This document shows positions 45,376-52,197 of a stretch of DNA of 64,000 bases, piece after piece. Source of the stretch: Bacterioplanes sp965233665 (lineage in GTDB: Bacteria; Pseudomonadota; Gammaproteobacteria; Pseudomonadales; Oceanobacteraceae); assembly GCA_965233665.1 (NCBI GenBank), contig CBDDTG010000005.1, positions 1 to 64,000 on the forward strand, in the 5' to 3' direction. The notes beneath the pieces were generated by a model that was not told where the DNA came from, did not search any database, and saw only the letters and a program-made list of their open reading frames with translations. The position numbers were made by a program, and so were the translations under genes. Each line of letters starts with the position of its first letter. The first letter of the stretch is position 1.

Positions 45376-45466
45376 CCGTGATCGCCCAATCACGAAATTC
45401 TGCCGGTGTAAAACCCGAACAAAAAACTTGCCTGAAGAATCACAGCCAGCAGAACGGTTACCAGCA

Positions 45467-45703
45467 TTACGAACGTTTCATCATGCCGAGAATCAAGCCA
45501 ACGGCCACACCCACGGCAGCGATGCCGATGATGCCGGCCACCACCAGCTCATAGTTGCCTTTGCCGGCCTCTACTGCAGCGTTAATGGCTGTTTCTGTGG
45601 TGCCCGTGGTGTTGGCCATAGCACCGGCGCTGGCGACGGTACCTAAGGCGACAAAGCCCGCTTGGCGTGCACGTTGTTTTAGGTTGTGTGTGAAAGTAGT
45701 CAT
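45467..45703 (-). CDS. Inovirus major coat protein (CoaB/pVIII-like)
   Basis: A 78-residue precursor: basic N-terminus and signal sequence (FVALGTVASAGAMA, cleavage about residue 30), short acidic/polar segment, one membrane helix (LVVAGIIGIAAVGVAVGLILGM) and a basic end (MKRS). This is the pVIII/CoaB plan for the protein that coats the ssDNA. The start has AGAGGAAAC upstream, a strong ribosome site as expected. Confidence 0.88.
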   Translation of the reverse strand: MTTFTHNLKQRARQAGFVALGTVASAGAMANTTGTTETAINAAVEAGKGNYELVVAGIIGIAAVGVAVGLILGMMKRS

Positions 45704-45736
45704 AAGACGTTTCCTCTGTGTTTTTAAAAAAGTTAT

Positions 45737-45973
45737 TTAACTGCGGTTTAACGTTCTCACGATGAGCCCGCCCACATGCCCGCCAATAAAGGTCAACATG
45801 CACGTCAGCAAAATCATCGCGAACAGCTCAGGATCAAAATCCACCAACATCTCAGATAGCTGATTCACATCCTGTTGCTGTACCAACGATTCGTAATCCG
45901 CCCACTGCCAGGCCGAGCAACTGGCGTAGCCACTGGCATCGACCTGGGGCGCATCACAAATCAAAATCTTCAT
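45737..45973 (-). CDS. Small phage membrane protein, 78 aa
   Basis: One C-terminal membrane helix (LFAMILLTCMLTFIGGHVGGLIV) follows an acidic N-terminal half with two cysteines. It lies between the ssDNA-binding protein and the major coat, where Pf and Ff phages encode small tip proteins (pVII/pIX class). That role is inferred from position. Confidence 0.7.
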   Translation of the reverse strand: MKILICDAPQVDASGYASCSAWQWADYESLVQQQDVNQLSEMLVDFDPELFAMILLTCMLTFIGGHVGGLIVRTLNRS

Positions 45974-45978
45974 GGTGC

Positions 45979-46281
45979 TCAGCTCGCCTTCTTGGTCGGG
46001 CTGGGCACGCTGTTATTCAGGCGCACGCCGGTGCAAAACTGCGTCAGGCTGTTTTTGCTGCCTTTGCGCAGCTCAATGTCCAGCGTCACACTGGTGGGGA
46101 AGGCGGGCAGGTCCAGGCCGTCATACACGGCTGAGTCGCACTTCACCGCCATAAAGGCAATGCCTTTGGCGTTCTGTGCTGGGTCAGTTACTGGCTGTCC
46201 AATCCATAATTTGGAATAGCGGTTACCTTCTACCGTTACTGTTTCAGCGCCGTACAGATCTGCCATGATTTGGTTTTTCAT
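45979..46281 (-). CDS. Phage ssDNA-binding (helix-destabilising) protein
   Basis: A 100-residue protein resembling the Pf-phage DNA-binding protein (gV-like): beta-rich with KLWIGQPVTDPAQNAKGIAFMAVKCD and SVTLDIELRKGSKN. It would coat newly made phage ssDNA before packaging. The ATG at 46281 has AAAGGTG upstream; a GTG at 46290 is less likely. Confidence 0.78.
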   Translation of the reverse strand: MKNQIMADLYGAETVTVEGNRYSKLWIGQPVTDPAQNAKGIAFMAVKCDSAVYDGLDLPAFPTSVTLDIELRKGSKNSLTQFCTGVRLNNSVPSPTKKAS

Positions 46282-46365
46282 GTGATTCACCTTTTATGTT
46301 TTAAATAGATCGCAGCGTTATCAGCTGCTTTTATTAACGTGTGTTTTAACGTTATTACTGCTGGT

Positions 46366-46635
46366 TTAATGGCATGGGCCATATCCTTCGGTGGTGTTTA
46401 ACCACTGGTCTAAGCGTTCGGCGTTGAGGTCCGTTCGAATCTGCAACGCAAAGCGCTGAATTTCTTTTTCTGGTTTGTTATCCAGAATCAAATAAATCAA
46501 ATACCGCAGCGATACCTCAGGCAGGTGCGTGGTGTCGTTTTTGAATGCCGTTTGGTATTCCAGCAACGCCACACTGCCTGGCACGTCCAACAGTTCGTCT
46601 TGCAATGGGATGGGGGACGGTACTTCCTTCACCAT
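46366..46635 (-). CDS. Phage hypothetical protein, 89 aa
   Basis: An acidic, helical protein without a recognised family (LPEVSLRYLIYLILDNKPEKEIQRFALQI near the middle). It sits in the early replication part of the prophage, between an HTH gene and the ssDNA-binding gene. A start at 46635 gives good spacing to GGGAGC. Confidence 0.6.
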   Translation of the reverse strand: MVKEVPSPIPLQDELLDVPGSVALLEYQTAFKNDTTHLPEVSLRYLIYLILDNKPEKEIQRFALQIRTDLNAERLDQWLNTTEGYGPCH

Positions 46636-46655
46636 GATGTGCTCCCTGTTGTGCG

Positions 46656-46880
46656 TTAATCCGAGTAATCGCCTCGGGTGAAGATGTCCTTGCCATCGCG
46701 TAGGTGGCGGGTCATCAGTTCTAGGTTGATGAAATTACGGCTGCCGATTTTGACGCGCGGCACGGTGTCGGTCTGAATCCAGCCGCGCACCGTGTCTTGG
46801 GTGATGCCCAAAAAGGCAGCAAACTGTTCTTGCGACATCACCGGCGGAATGGAGACGTAATTCAACGTGGCTTTTTCCAT
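46656..46880 (-). CDS. HTH DNA-binding protein (excisionase-like)
   Basis: A 74-residue protein with a helix-turn-helix of the MerR/excisionase type: MSQEQFAAFLGITQDTVRGW followed by the recognition-wing segment VPRVKIGSRNFI. In Pf phages a small protein at this position acts as excisionase and lysogeny switch; that role is inferred. The ATG at 46880 follows GGAG, so the longer frame to 47003 is rejected. Confidence 0.8.
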   Translation of the reverse strand: MEKATLNYVSIPPVMSQEQFAAFLGITQDTVRGWIQTDTVPRVKIGSRNFINLELMTRHLRDGKDIFTRGDYSD

Positions 46881-46882
46881 GG

Positions 46883-47029
46883 TTACAGGCTCCGGTTGAT
46901 CTGATGGATGGCCACAGACAACGCGGTGGGCGCGGTCAACCACCCATGCGTGTATAAGACCACGTCTTGATACACACGTTGTTCCAAAACGTGTGAAAAC
47001 CATTGCTGAGCCAGAATCGGATCGTTCAT
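46883..47029 (-). CDS. Small phage protein, 48 aa
   Basis: MNDPILAQQWFSHVLEQRVY begins a short helical protein with a clear ribosome site (AAGGGAAACAAC before the ATG at 47029). It ends two bases before the next HTH gene, so the two are co-translated. It is the first gene of the leftward phage transcript. No function is recognised. Confidence 0.6.
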   Translation of the reverse strand: MNDPILAQQWFSHVLEQRVYQDVVLYTHGWLTAPTALSVAIHQINRSL

Positions 47030-47081
47030 GTTGTTTCCCTTTCGTTCCCTGGCCAGAGTGTTGGTATACTCATCAGCACAG

Positions 47082-47132
47082 AGCGACATACAGCGACATG
47101 TGTGTGTTTTATTTAACCGGTTGGATGCGACA
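47082..47132. promoter_or_regulatory. Candidate phage operator with 10-bp-spaced direct repeats
   Basis: AGCGACAT occurs at 47082-47089 and 47092-47099, exactly 10 bp apart, and a related TGCGACAACAT at about 47126 lies within a GGATG/CATCC hairpin. The region lies between the leftward phage genes and the rightward regulator, the normal place of an immunity operator. Confidence 0.55.
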
Positions 47133-47211
47133 ACATCCGACAATGAAACGATAGGGCATCGAGTAATTATTGGCAATATAGCGAGTAATAAATACCCGAT
47201 TGTATTTTCTT

Positions 47212-47469
47212 ATGAAACTGACACCTAGCGAAAGACTGGCTCTATTGATGGAGTGTGAGAAACTTAAAACTCCATTTTTAGAGCAAAGAACAGGAATCAA
47301 GTCTGATCGTTGGAAGAATGTGAAAGCGGGGAAAGCCGAACTAAGGGCAGTGGAAATAGAAGCTCTACACAGTATTTGCCCTGAATATTGTTATTGGTTG
47401 GCTACTGGTGAGGAATTGCCGGAGGCTGGGCAGGTGAGTCCCATGACTAAAAGAGAACAGCACCTGTAG
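47212..47469 (+). CDS. Divergent phage regulator (repressor-like), 85 aa
   Basis: A small protein with a likely N-terminal HTH (LTPSERLALLMECEKLKTPFLEQRTGIKSDRWKNVKAGKAELRAVEIEAL is the helical part, given here in full only as positions 3-51) and the segment CPEYCYWLATGEELPEAGQVSP common to small HTH regulators. It is the only core gene on the plus strand and reads away from the replication genes, as immunity repressors do. No Shine-Dalgarno is visible before 47212, which suggests a leaderless or weakly translated message. Confidence 0.65.
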   Translation: MKLTPSERLALLMECEKLKTPFLEQRTGIKSDRWKNVKAGKAELRAVEIEALHSICPEYCYWLATGEELPEAGQVSPMTKREQHL

Positions 47470-47504
47470 AAAATAAGCTCTCTAGGGAGCTTAAATATTG
47501 AAAA

Positions 47505-47657
47505 TCAATCAGGTTTCTGCTTTCTGGTCTTCGGAGGTGGCTGGTTCGACTTAACGTCTGGCATTGGCGTACCTGAATTGGCCGGCGGGAGGCCGCCAGA
47601 GTTTCCTGCAAATGGGCTCTTTTTATTGCCTCCATTACCGTTATTGCTTTGGGACAT
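47505..47657 (-). CDS. 50-aa low-complexity protein
   Basis: Too short for most gene finders but with an ideal ribosome site (AGGAGCATCAA before ATG 47657). The protein is Asn/Gly/Pro/Lys rich (starts MSQSNNGNGGNKKSPFAGNS, ends PPPKTRKQKPD) and probably disordered. It follows the two-TM gene by 15 bases and would be co-transcribed with it and the DUF2513 gene. Confidence 0.7.
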   Translation of the reverse strand: MSQSNNGNGGNKKSPFAGNSGGLPPANSGTPMPDVKSNQPPPKTRKQKPD

Positions 47658-47672
47658 TTGATGCTCCTGCTT

Positions 47673-48179
47673 CTAGTAGTGGTTAGTAAAGTATAGTTTA
47701 GTTTTTTCGATGGCTTGCTCAAGAAGTTTAGGTTTTTCTGGCAGTGGGTTAGAGGCTAGATACTTCTGAATTACTCTCTCTTTTTGTTGTCTGTAGTGCA
47801 TGTTTTTTTTATGGATATCCTCATCACCAAGTGCACCTTCTGAAATGTAGTACCAATCAGTCTCCATGAGAATGAAAATCCCTTCTAGATCGACACTGGT
47901 GCGGTATAGAGCATGTAGGCGTTTAGAAAATGGGAGCCATGGCTTAGCTGCAGTCACTATATGAGATAATGCCAAAAAACAGGCCCATACCATCGGATAC
48001 TTACCCCATATGGCCCAAGCACCGATGCTTGTTGAAGAGGCTATCGCAATAGCGATATTTAATCCCCGTTCGATAAATATTGTGGATGTGAGGTAAAGCT
48101 CTAGATAGAACAAATGTACCTTGATTTGATCCATCTCTGACCAGTAGCGCTCAGCAGGAGATTTCTTTTCGGCACTCAT
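47673..48179 (-). CDS. Two-TM membrane protein of the prophage cargo
   Basis: A 168-residue protein: N-terminal amphipathic helix, two adjacent membrane helices (about 38-56 and 62-80), then a long helical cytoplasmic tail with a Trp/Tyr/acidic patch (LMETDWYYISEGALGDED). The plan resembles small 2TM effectors of the SLATT kind used in defence, but I cannot confirm family membership. AAGGAAC precedes the start. It lies between DUF2513 and the 50-aa gene. Confidence 0.7.
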   Translation of the reverse strand: MSAEKKSPAERYWSEMDQIKVHLFYLELYLTSTIFIERGLNIAIAIASSTSIGAWAIWGKYPMVWACFLALSHIVTAAKPWLPFSKRLHALYRTSVDLEGIFILMETDWYYISEGALGDEDIHKKNMHYRQQKERVIQKYLASNPLPEKPKLLEQAIEKTKLYFTNHY

Positions 48180-48214
48180 TTACATTGTTCCTTAGCCGCG
48201 TTTGGCTGGTAGGT

Positions 48215-48589
48215 TTAAAGGCCAAGTGCATCGGAGGCAATCTTTAGTGCGATAGCCTTTACGGTGTCTATTGCTGCACTACCACCAATATCGCTTATTT
48301 TTTGTTTTGTCTTCTTCCATATTTTTTGATCTCTAATGGCATCAAGGTAGTCGTGACCACTCCATTCAATTTTTTGTATCTCAAAAAAACCAGCCCCTTG
48401 GGGGTTTAGTGGTCTAGAAAAAGAGGCGCTTAGAAAGCCAATTTTATCAAGCATTTCAACATGCTCGGAAACCTCACTTAATCTTTCTGGGTACTTATCT
48501 TTGAAATCTGAAAGTTTGATTCTCTGGCCTGGGCTGGCTTCTTCTGCAATTAAAAGAATGTCTCTGACCATATCTAAGTCTCTTTTCAT
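48215..48589 (-). CDS. DUF2513-family winged-helix protein
   Basis: A 124-residue protein with the DUF2513 start MKRDLDMVRDILLIAEEA, a middle winged-helix (LSEVSEHVEMLDKIGFLSASF) and the signature WSGHDYLDAIRDQKIWKKTKQ, followed by an alanine-rich helix. DUF2513 proteins are common in prophages and small mobile elements; their role is unknown, with DNA binding likely from the wHTH. A strong AAGGAG ribosome site precedes the ATG. It is the first gene of a three-gene operon. Confidence 0.85.
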   Translation of the reverse strand: MKRDLDMVRDILLIAEEASPGQRIKLSDFKDKYPERLSEVSEHVEMLDKIGFLSASFSRPLNPQGAGFFEIQKIEWSGHDYLDAIRDQKIWKKTKQKISDIGGSAAIDTVKAIALKIASDALGL

Positions 48590-48765
48590 AAGAGGCTCTC
48601 CTTGATTGATGCTTTGTACTATCGACCTTGTAGCTTTATATTTCTTGTTTGAAGGAAATTATGGGCATGGTTTATCTTTGAGCTTGCTTGTTCACGCTAA
48701 CCCTCTCTTCTTATGTGATTCGTTCGGGCCTTCAGAACGTGTCATTTTTAAAGTGTATCCATCGG

Positions 48766-48927
48766 CTACAAAAAGAAAATCCCATGCTTTCCTTTCTTAA
48801 ACCGTCCGCCCGCGGCTTTACCGGCCTTGGTGAGGCTGGTGTAGCCGTCTTTGTCTTCTAGGTAGCCCAGTTCGATCAACCGCTCATTGGCTTGGGCGGT
48901 GGTGAACTTGTGAGTTGCGTTTGGCAT
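48766..48927 (-). CDS. Small basic winged-helix-like protein, 53 aa
   Basis: Begins MPNATHKFTTAQANERLIEL and continues with GYLEDKDGYTSLTKAGKAAG, then a basic end (GRFKKGKHGIFFL). The pattern helix-helix-beta-hairpin with LTKAGKAA resembles the C-terminal winged helix of phage antirepressors and related regulators. It starts two bases before the stop of the upstream four-cysteine gene, so it belongs to that operon. Confidence 0.65.
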   Translation of the reverse strand: MPNATHKFTTAQANERLIELGYLEDKDGYTSLTKAGKAAGGRFKKGKHGIFFL

Positions 48928-48929
48928 GA

Positions 48930-49250
48930 TCAGTACCTAAAAGAGCAGTAAGCCCGCTGTAGGCGCTTAAACTGCTTGCGTTTGGATTTGTCCTTGGCTC
49001 TGCGAGCCTTTTCTTTGTAGCCATGACATTCGTCGCGAAACTGGCGATTGGCAGCCATTCGGCACCGTCGATACTTCCAATGGCCTTCTGTGTAGTTGGA
49101 GCAAACATTCACCAGCTTGCCGTTGTTGATCTGGTGGTAAATGCTGGGTTTGAAACAGGACGACTCGGTTCGACAGTTCGCCACTGACTGTGAAGAAAAC
49201 AGGCATAAAACAAGGACGAGCGGGATGAATCCCAGGTGTTGGCGTTTCAT
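48930..49250 (-). CDS. Secreted four-cysteine protein A, 106 aa
   Basis: Signal peptide (LVLVLCLFSSQSVA) then a short basic protein. The C-terminal part shares cysteine spacing C-x12-C-x11-C-x26-C and residues (VCS-Y, Y--C--AA-R-FR--C) with the neighbouring protein B, so the two are paralogues. The mature part is very Lys/Arg rich, suggesting interaction with nucleic acid, phage or cell envelope. The family is not recognised. Its start overlaps the stop of protein B. Confidence 0.75.
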   Translation of the reverse strand: MKRQHLGFIPLVLVLCLFSSQSVANCRTESSCFKPSIYHQINNGKLVNVCSNYTEGHWKYRRCRMAANRQFRDECHGYKEKARRAKDKSKRKQFKRLQRAYCSFRY

Positions 49251-49828
49251 TTGCCGTCCCTCATGCGTCGATATTCTGCACAGGCTTGATCCCGTTCTGC
49301 CAACACGCCGGGCGATCTGTTATTCATGGCGGCCACGGTGGCAGTGCTGCAGCGTGTTTGGGCTTTTTGTAATTCGGTCGGGCCTTCAGAGCGCTTCATG
49401 CTGGCCATAAAGGGCTTGTAGTGCTTGGCTGCGTTGCAGAACATGCGGTTTAGGTTCCTGGCCTTCCACTTGGGTTGGTTCTCAAACTTCACGTCGTTGC
49501 AGGCCATGCGAAACATGCGCTTGGCAGCTTTGGTGCATTCGGCATATTCCAGCAGTTCGAGCTTGTACAGTGAGCACACGGTGTCGTGTTCTATCTGCCA
49601 GCGTTGGTAGTAGAACGAGACATCGTAGCCATCGTGAGCAATGGTGACGGTGTCTCGCTTGTAGCCTCCGGCTTCAATTATGCGATCTGACGTCATGGAT
49701 TCGACAAAGTCGAAGTAGGCACCTGTGGCAGCAGAGACGGGCGTCTCATAGCCCAGGTCTTTCTCAGCCCAGGAAAGCGGGGAAGCAATGGCCAACAGTA
49801 CGATCATCCATCTGATCATGGTCTTCAT
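49247..49828 (-). CDS. Secreted four-cysteine protein B, 193 aa
   Basis: Signal peptide (MIVLLAIASPLSWA) starting at ATG 49828, then an N-terminal domain (ETPVSAATGAYFDFVESMTS) and a C-terminal domain with C-x12-C-x11-C-x20-C like protein A (VCSLYKLELLEYAECTKAAK). Further cysteines lie near the end. The open frame extends to 50188, but that extension is rejected because the signal peptide defines the start. It leads a three-gene operon with protein A and the 53-aa protein. Confidence 0.75.
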   Translation of the reverse strand: MKTMIRWMIVLLAIASPLSWAEKDLGYETPVSAATGAYFDFVESMTSDRIIEAGGYKRDTVTIAHDGYDVSFYYQRWQIEHDTVCSLYKLELLEYAECTKAAKRMFRMACNDVKFENQPKWKARNLNRMFCNAAKHYKPFMASMKRSEGPTELQKAQTRCSTATVAAMNNRSPGVLAERDQACAEYRRMRDGK

Positions 49829-50103
49829 CCTTGAGCGACTGCCTGCATCGGCAGTGTGGTGCCTATACCTGCGCCAGAGGCTGAAAACCACTCCGGCGCT
49901 GTTGTCTGGATTGTCAGGATATCCAAACTTGGCGCATTCTGGCAAGGGCGAAACATGGGTGCGGTAAGGTGATGTTAGGTTTGATGATCTGTGTTTGTCC
50001 TGTCGTGAGTTGTCTATTGGGTTTTTAGGGTTGGTTGCGTATAAGCCATGCGCTCGCAATGGAGTGATTGCGATTTTTTTTTGAAATACACAAGGAAAAG
50101 ACG

Positions 50104-50664
50104 ATGAAATTAGGAATGAAAACGGCTGGCATGATGCTGGCTGCTTCTTTGGCCGCTGCCTCAGCAAGTGCAAACGATGAGGCAACATTTATGATGGTGC
50201 CGACAGTTCCAGGTGATACTGATCCGATGGTGGCGTATGTGCCTGCTTCTGGCAAAAAGTTGCTGGAGTATTTGGCGCAGCAGAAAGAAGACAACAGTGG
50301 TGTTTGTGGTGAGGCGACGATTGAAATCGGGACTACGATTTATCCGGACGGGCCTGTTGCCGATGTTACTGCATATCAGTATGCGGTTAACAAAGGGCCT
50401 TTCCAGCATAAGATAAATACTCTGTATAAGAATGCTCGGGTAGATACGCAATTTACCCTAACGAAGATGATATTCACTGGGTATGGCTATAACCAAGCAA
50501 CTGGTGAGTGGGACAGACCCAAATGTGCTGGGCCGCAAACGATTGAAAAGGCTTACCGTCGGTATGAGTACATGTACTTCACCTGTGAGTTTGAAGATAC
50601 GCACACCATCCGAGTGGATGCTGAACACAATTGGCAGCCCTACTGTGGTGCAAGAAGTCAGTAA
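50104..50664 (+). CDS. Secreted hypothetical protein, 186 aa
   Basis: Signal peptide (MMLAASLAAASASA) then a 160-residue mature protein with four cysteines (VCGEAT, KCAGPQ, FTCEF, PYCGAR) in a likely beta-rich fold rich in Tyr/Thr. The start ATG 50104 has AAGGAAAAG upstream. It is the only cargo gene on the plus strand and is divergent from the four-cysteine operon. No family is recognised. Confidence 0.7.
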   Translation: MKLGMKTAGMMLAASLAAASASANDEATFMMVPTVPGDTDPMVAYVPASGKKLLEYLAQQKEDNSGVCGEATIEIGTTIYPDGPVADVTAYQYAVNKGPFQHKINTLYKNARVDTQFTLTKMIFTGYGYNQATGEWDRPKCAGPQTIEKAYRRYEYMYFTCEFEDTHTIRVDAEHNWQPYCGARSQ

Positions 50665-50671
50665 TGATTTT

Positions 50672-51313
50672 TCACTGAGTGTTAGAGCTTAACTGAGCTT
50701 TATTTTGCACCACCTGCTGTACCTTGGCTCGGACATTGTCGGGCAGATAGGTACGGCAGGCTGGGTAAAACAACAGAGGAATGCTGGCCGTGGCAAAGGC
50801 ATGGGCAACGAACTGGTCACGCTCCTGGCGTTGGGTTTTTTGGTGTGAGGCGTCGTTCAGCTCAATGGCAGCAATGATGCTCAAGTCGGACGAGCGAACC
50901 AAAACAAAGTCGATGTGCTTCTGTGAAATCTTGCGAAAGGCGCTGCGGTGGTCGATCTCGGAGCGATTGGGCCGGAGCAAGTCGGCCATGCGAACCTTGC
51001 ACATCACGGTGATGTCATCCGGCACCACCGACAACAACACCCCATAAAACGACCGCTCAGCCGGTGTGAGCAACCTACCTACCGATTCGTAGCTGGGCTG
51101 GTTCGGTTCCGCTTCTGCTGAATTGTTGCCTGGCTTTATCAAGCGTTGAAGCAGTGCTTCTAACGGCGATGGTTTGGCCTGGCGCTTCTGCTGCTTTTTG
51201 TTGCGTTTGCGTGAGGGCTTGCCACCAAACACCAGGGCGATGACTGCGACAATGACCAGAATGCCAAATGCCCAGTAGGTGATAGTGACGAAAAGATCAG
51301 TGATGGCTTGCAT
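50672..51313 (-). CDS. Membrane-anchored DUF2726 protein
   Basis: A 213-residue protein: one N-terminal membrane helix (about 9-30, YWAFGILVIVAVIALVFGG), a basic linker (SRKRNKKQQKRQ), then a DUF2726 domain (LTPAERSFYGVLLSVVPDDITVMCKVRMADLL; KISQKHIDFVLVRSSDLSIIAAIELNDASHQ; RDQFVAHAFATASIPLLFYPA). DUF2726 has a restriction-endonuclease-like core, with D in HIDFVLV and ExN in IELND at the metal-site positions. Such proteins may bind or cut nucleic acid. It is convergent with the secreted 186-aa gene. Confidence 0.8.
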   Translation of the reverse strand: MQAITDLFVTITYWAFGILVIVAVIALVFGGKPSRKRNKKQQKRQAKPSPLEALLQRLIKPGNNSAEAEPNQPSYESVGRLLTPAERSFYGVLLSVVPDDITVMCKVRMADLLRPNRSEIDHRSAFRKISQKHIDFVLVRSSDLSIIAAIELNDASHQKTQRQERDQFVAHAFATASIPLLFYPACRTYLPDNVRAKVQQVVQNKAQLSSNTQ

Positions 51314-51381
51314 GGGTGCTCTACGTCCTTGTGTGTAGGACGCAGAGGGTACGTCAGGGTGGTGGGCGAATACAAGTTGGG

Positions 51382-51801
51382 CTAACTATCGAATGTGGCT
51401 GTAAAACGTGCGGCTGTGTTGGTTTGCGTCCTGGGGCTGACCGAGCCAGACGGCGACATGAGGGTGCCCTGGGTTCTATGTTGGAGTGCATTGTGCTCTG
51501 TGCTGACACGAGTTCTTGCATCAACCACTTGCTGCTTGGCTGTGGACAAATCCAAAGAAAATTGCTGCATTCGCACCGTTTTATCACCGAACTTGTCCGG
51601 GTCTGTAGGGTGTACCACGAGATCAGAGAAGTGAGCAGAACCGTTATCATTTACTCTAATGTGAGGGTATTGAGAAACGCCTTTGCTGAGATCTGACGGA
51701 TCTCTGACAGGGGCAAAGACTGTAAAGCCTTTGTCGTCGTTTCTTGCTGATACAACTGGGCGGCCATCGATGGTTTTGGGTGTTTTGTTCGTTGCGCTCA
51801 T
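51382..51801 (-). CDS. Cargo hypothetical protein, 139 aa
   Basis: A polar, soluble protein without recognised family (starts MSATNKTPKTIDGRPVVSAR). The middle VFAPVRDPSDLSKGVSQYPHIRVNDNGSAHFSDLVV looks beta-rich; the C-terminus is Ser/Thr rich. AGAGGAAGCC precedes the ATG at 51801. It is the rightmost gene of the prophage before the attachment repeat. Confidence 0.65.
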   Translation of the reverse strand: MSATNKTPKTIDGRPVVSARNDDKGFTVFAPVRDPSDLSKGVSQYPHIRVNDNGSAHFSDLVVHPTDPDKFGDKTVRMQQFSLDLSTAKQQVVDARTRVSTEHNALQHRTQGTLMSPSGSVSPRTQTNTAARFTATFDS

Positions 51802-51849
51802 GTTGGCTTCCTCTTCCTGTGCTGTAGACCAATGCAACCTGAGGGCCAA

Positions 51850-52049
51850 GTCTAGAGTTGAGTAATGACTGAGTATCGCCCTTTGATTTGGGGTTTTTAG
51901 GGAGCACCTGGGTTGTTACTGACCGGGACAAATTAGACCAATATACAGTTTTGCTAAAACACTAACCGGTTGATTTTAAAGGGTTTTTCTTAGCTCGTAT
52001 ATTAGCTATATAGAGCTAAGTGATTGATTTTAAAGGCTATTCGTCTTGC
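51850..52049. other. Right end of the prophage before att
   Basis: No gene. The region holds an AATATACAGT sequence (51940-51949) like that at 39510 near the left att, a TATAT-rich inverted pair AGCTCG-TATATTAGCTATATA-GAGCT near 51994, and two copies of TTGATTTTAAAGG (about 51971 and 52024). These look like integrase arm-binding and accessory sites. Confidence 0.5.
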
Positions 52050-52125
52050 ATGGGGTGCAGGTGGTCGGAGGTTCAAATCCTCTCATCCCGACCAATTTCT
52101 CCTTTCTTTTCAATGACTTAGAAAT
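52050..52125. repeat. Right attachment repeat (att)
   Basis: Identical to 39384-39459 over 76 bases and carrying only the 3' 45 bases of tRNA-Pro, so it is not a functional tRNA. Confidence 0.9.
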
Positions 52126-52197
52126 CCTTTCTAAGACATCTATCAACAAAACAAGCAATCGCTAATATTACGACTAATATACAGTATGTGAATCTGT

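Larger units (their letters stand above)
39384..52049. mobile_element. Pf-like filamentous phage (inovirus) prophage with cargo region
   Basis: A 12,666-bp segment between the att repeats. The core (39.5-47.2 kb) has the inovirus set in Pf order: integrase, DUF4224, replication initiator, Zot, pVI-like, adsorption protein, terminator, major coat, small membrane protein, ssDNA-binding protein, HTH proteins. The cargo (47.5-51.8 kb) is unlike the core and probably consists of accessory genes. Sequences AATATACAGT at 39510 and 51940, both inside the element, look like integrase arm sites near each end. Confidence 0.85.

Noticed and set aside
47447..47722. 91-aa minus-strand frame overlapping the 50-aa gene
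   Set aside because: It has no ribosome site, whereas the 50-aa frame has an excellent one at the right distance.
49829..50188. N-terminal extension of secreted protein B
   Set aside because: The extension lacks protein character and a clear signal peptide with its own start lies at 49828.
52050..52094. Second tRNA-Pro gene
   Set aside because: Only the 3' 45 bases are present; the D-arm and 5' acceptor strand are missing, so it is an attachment-site fragment.
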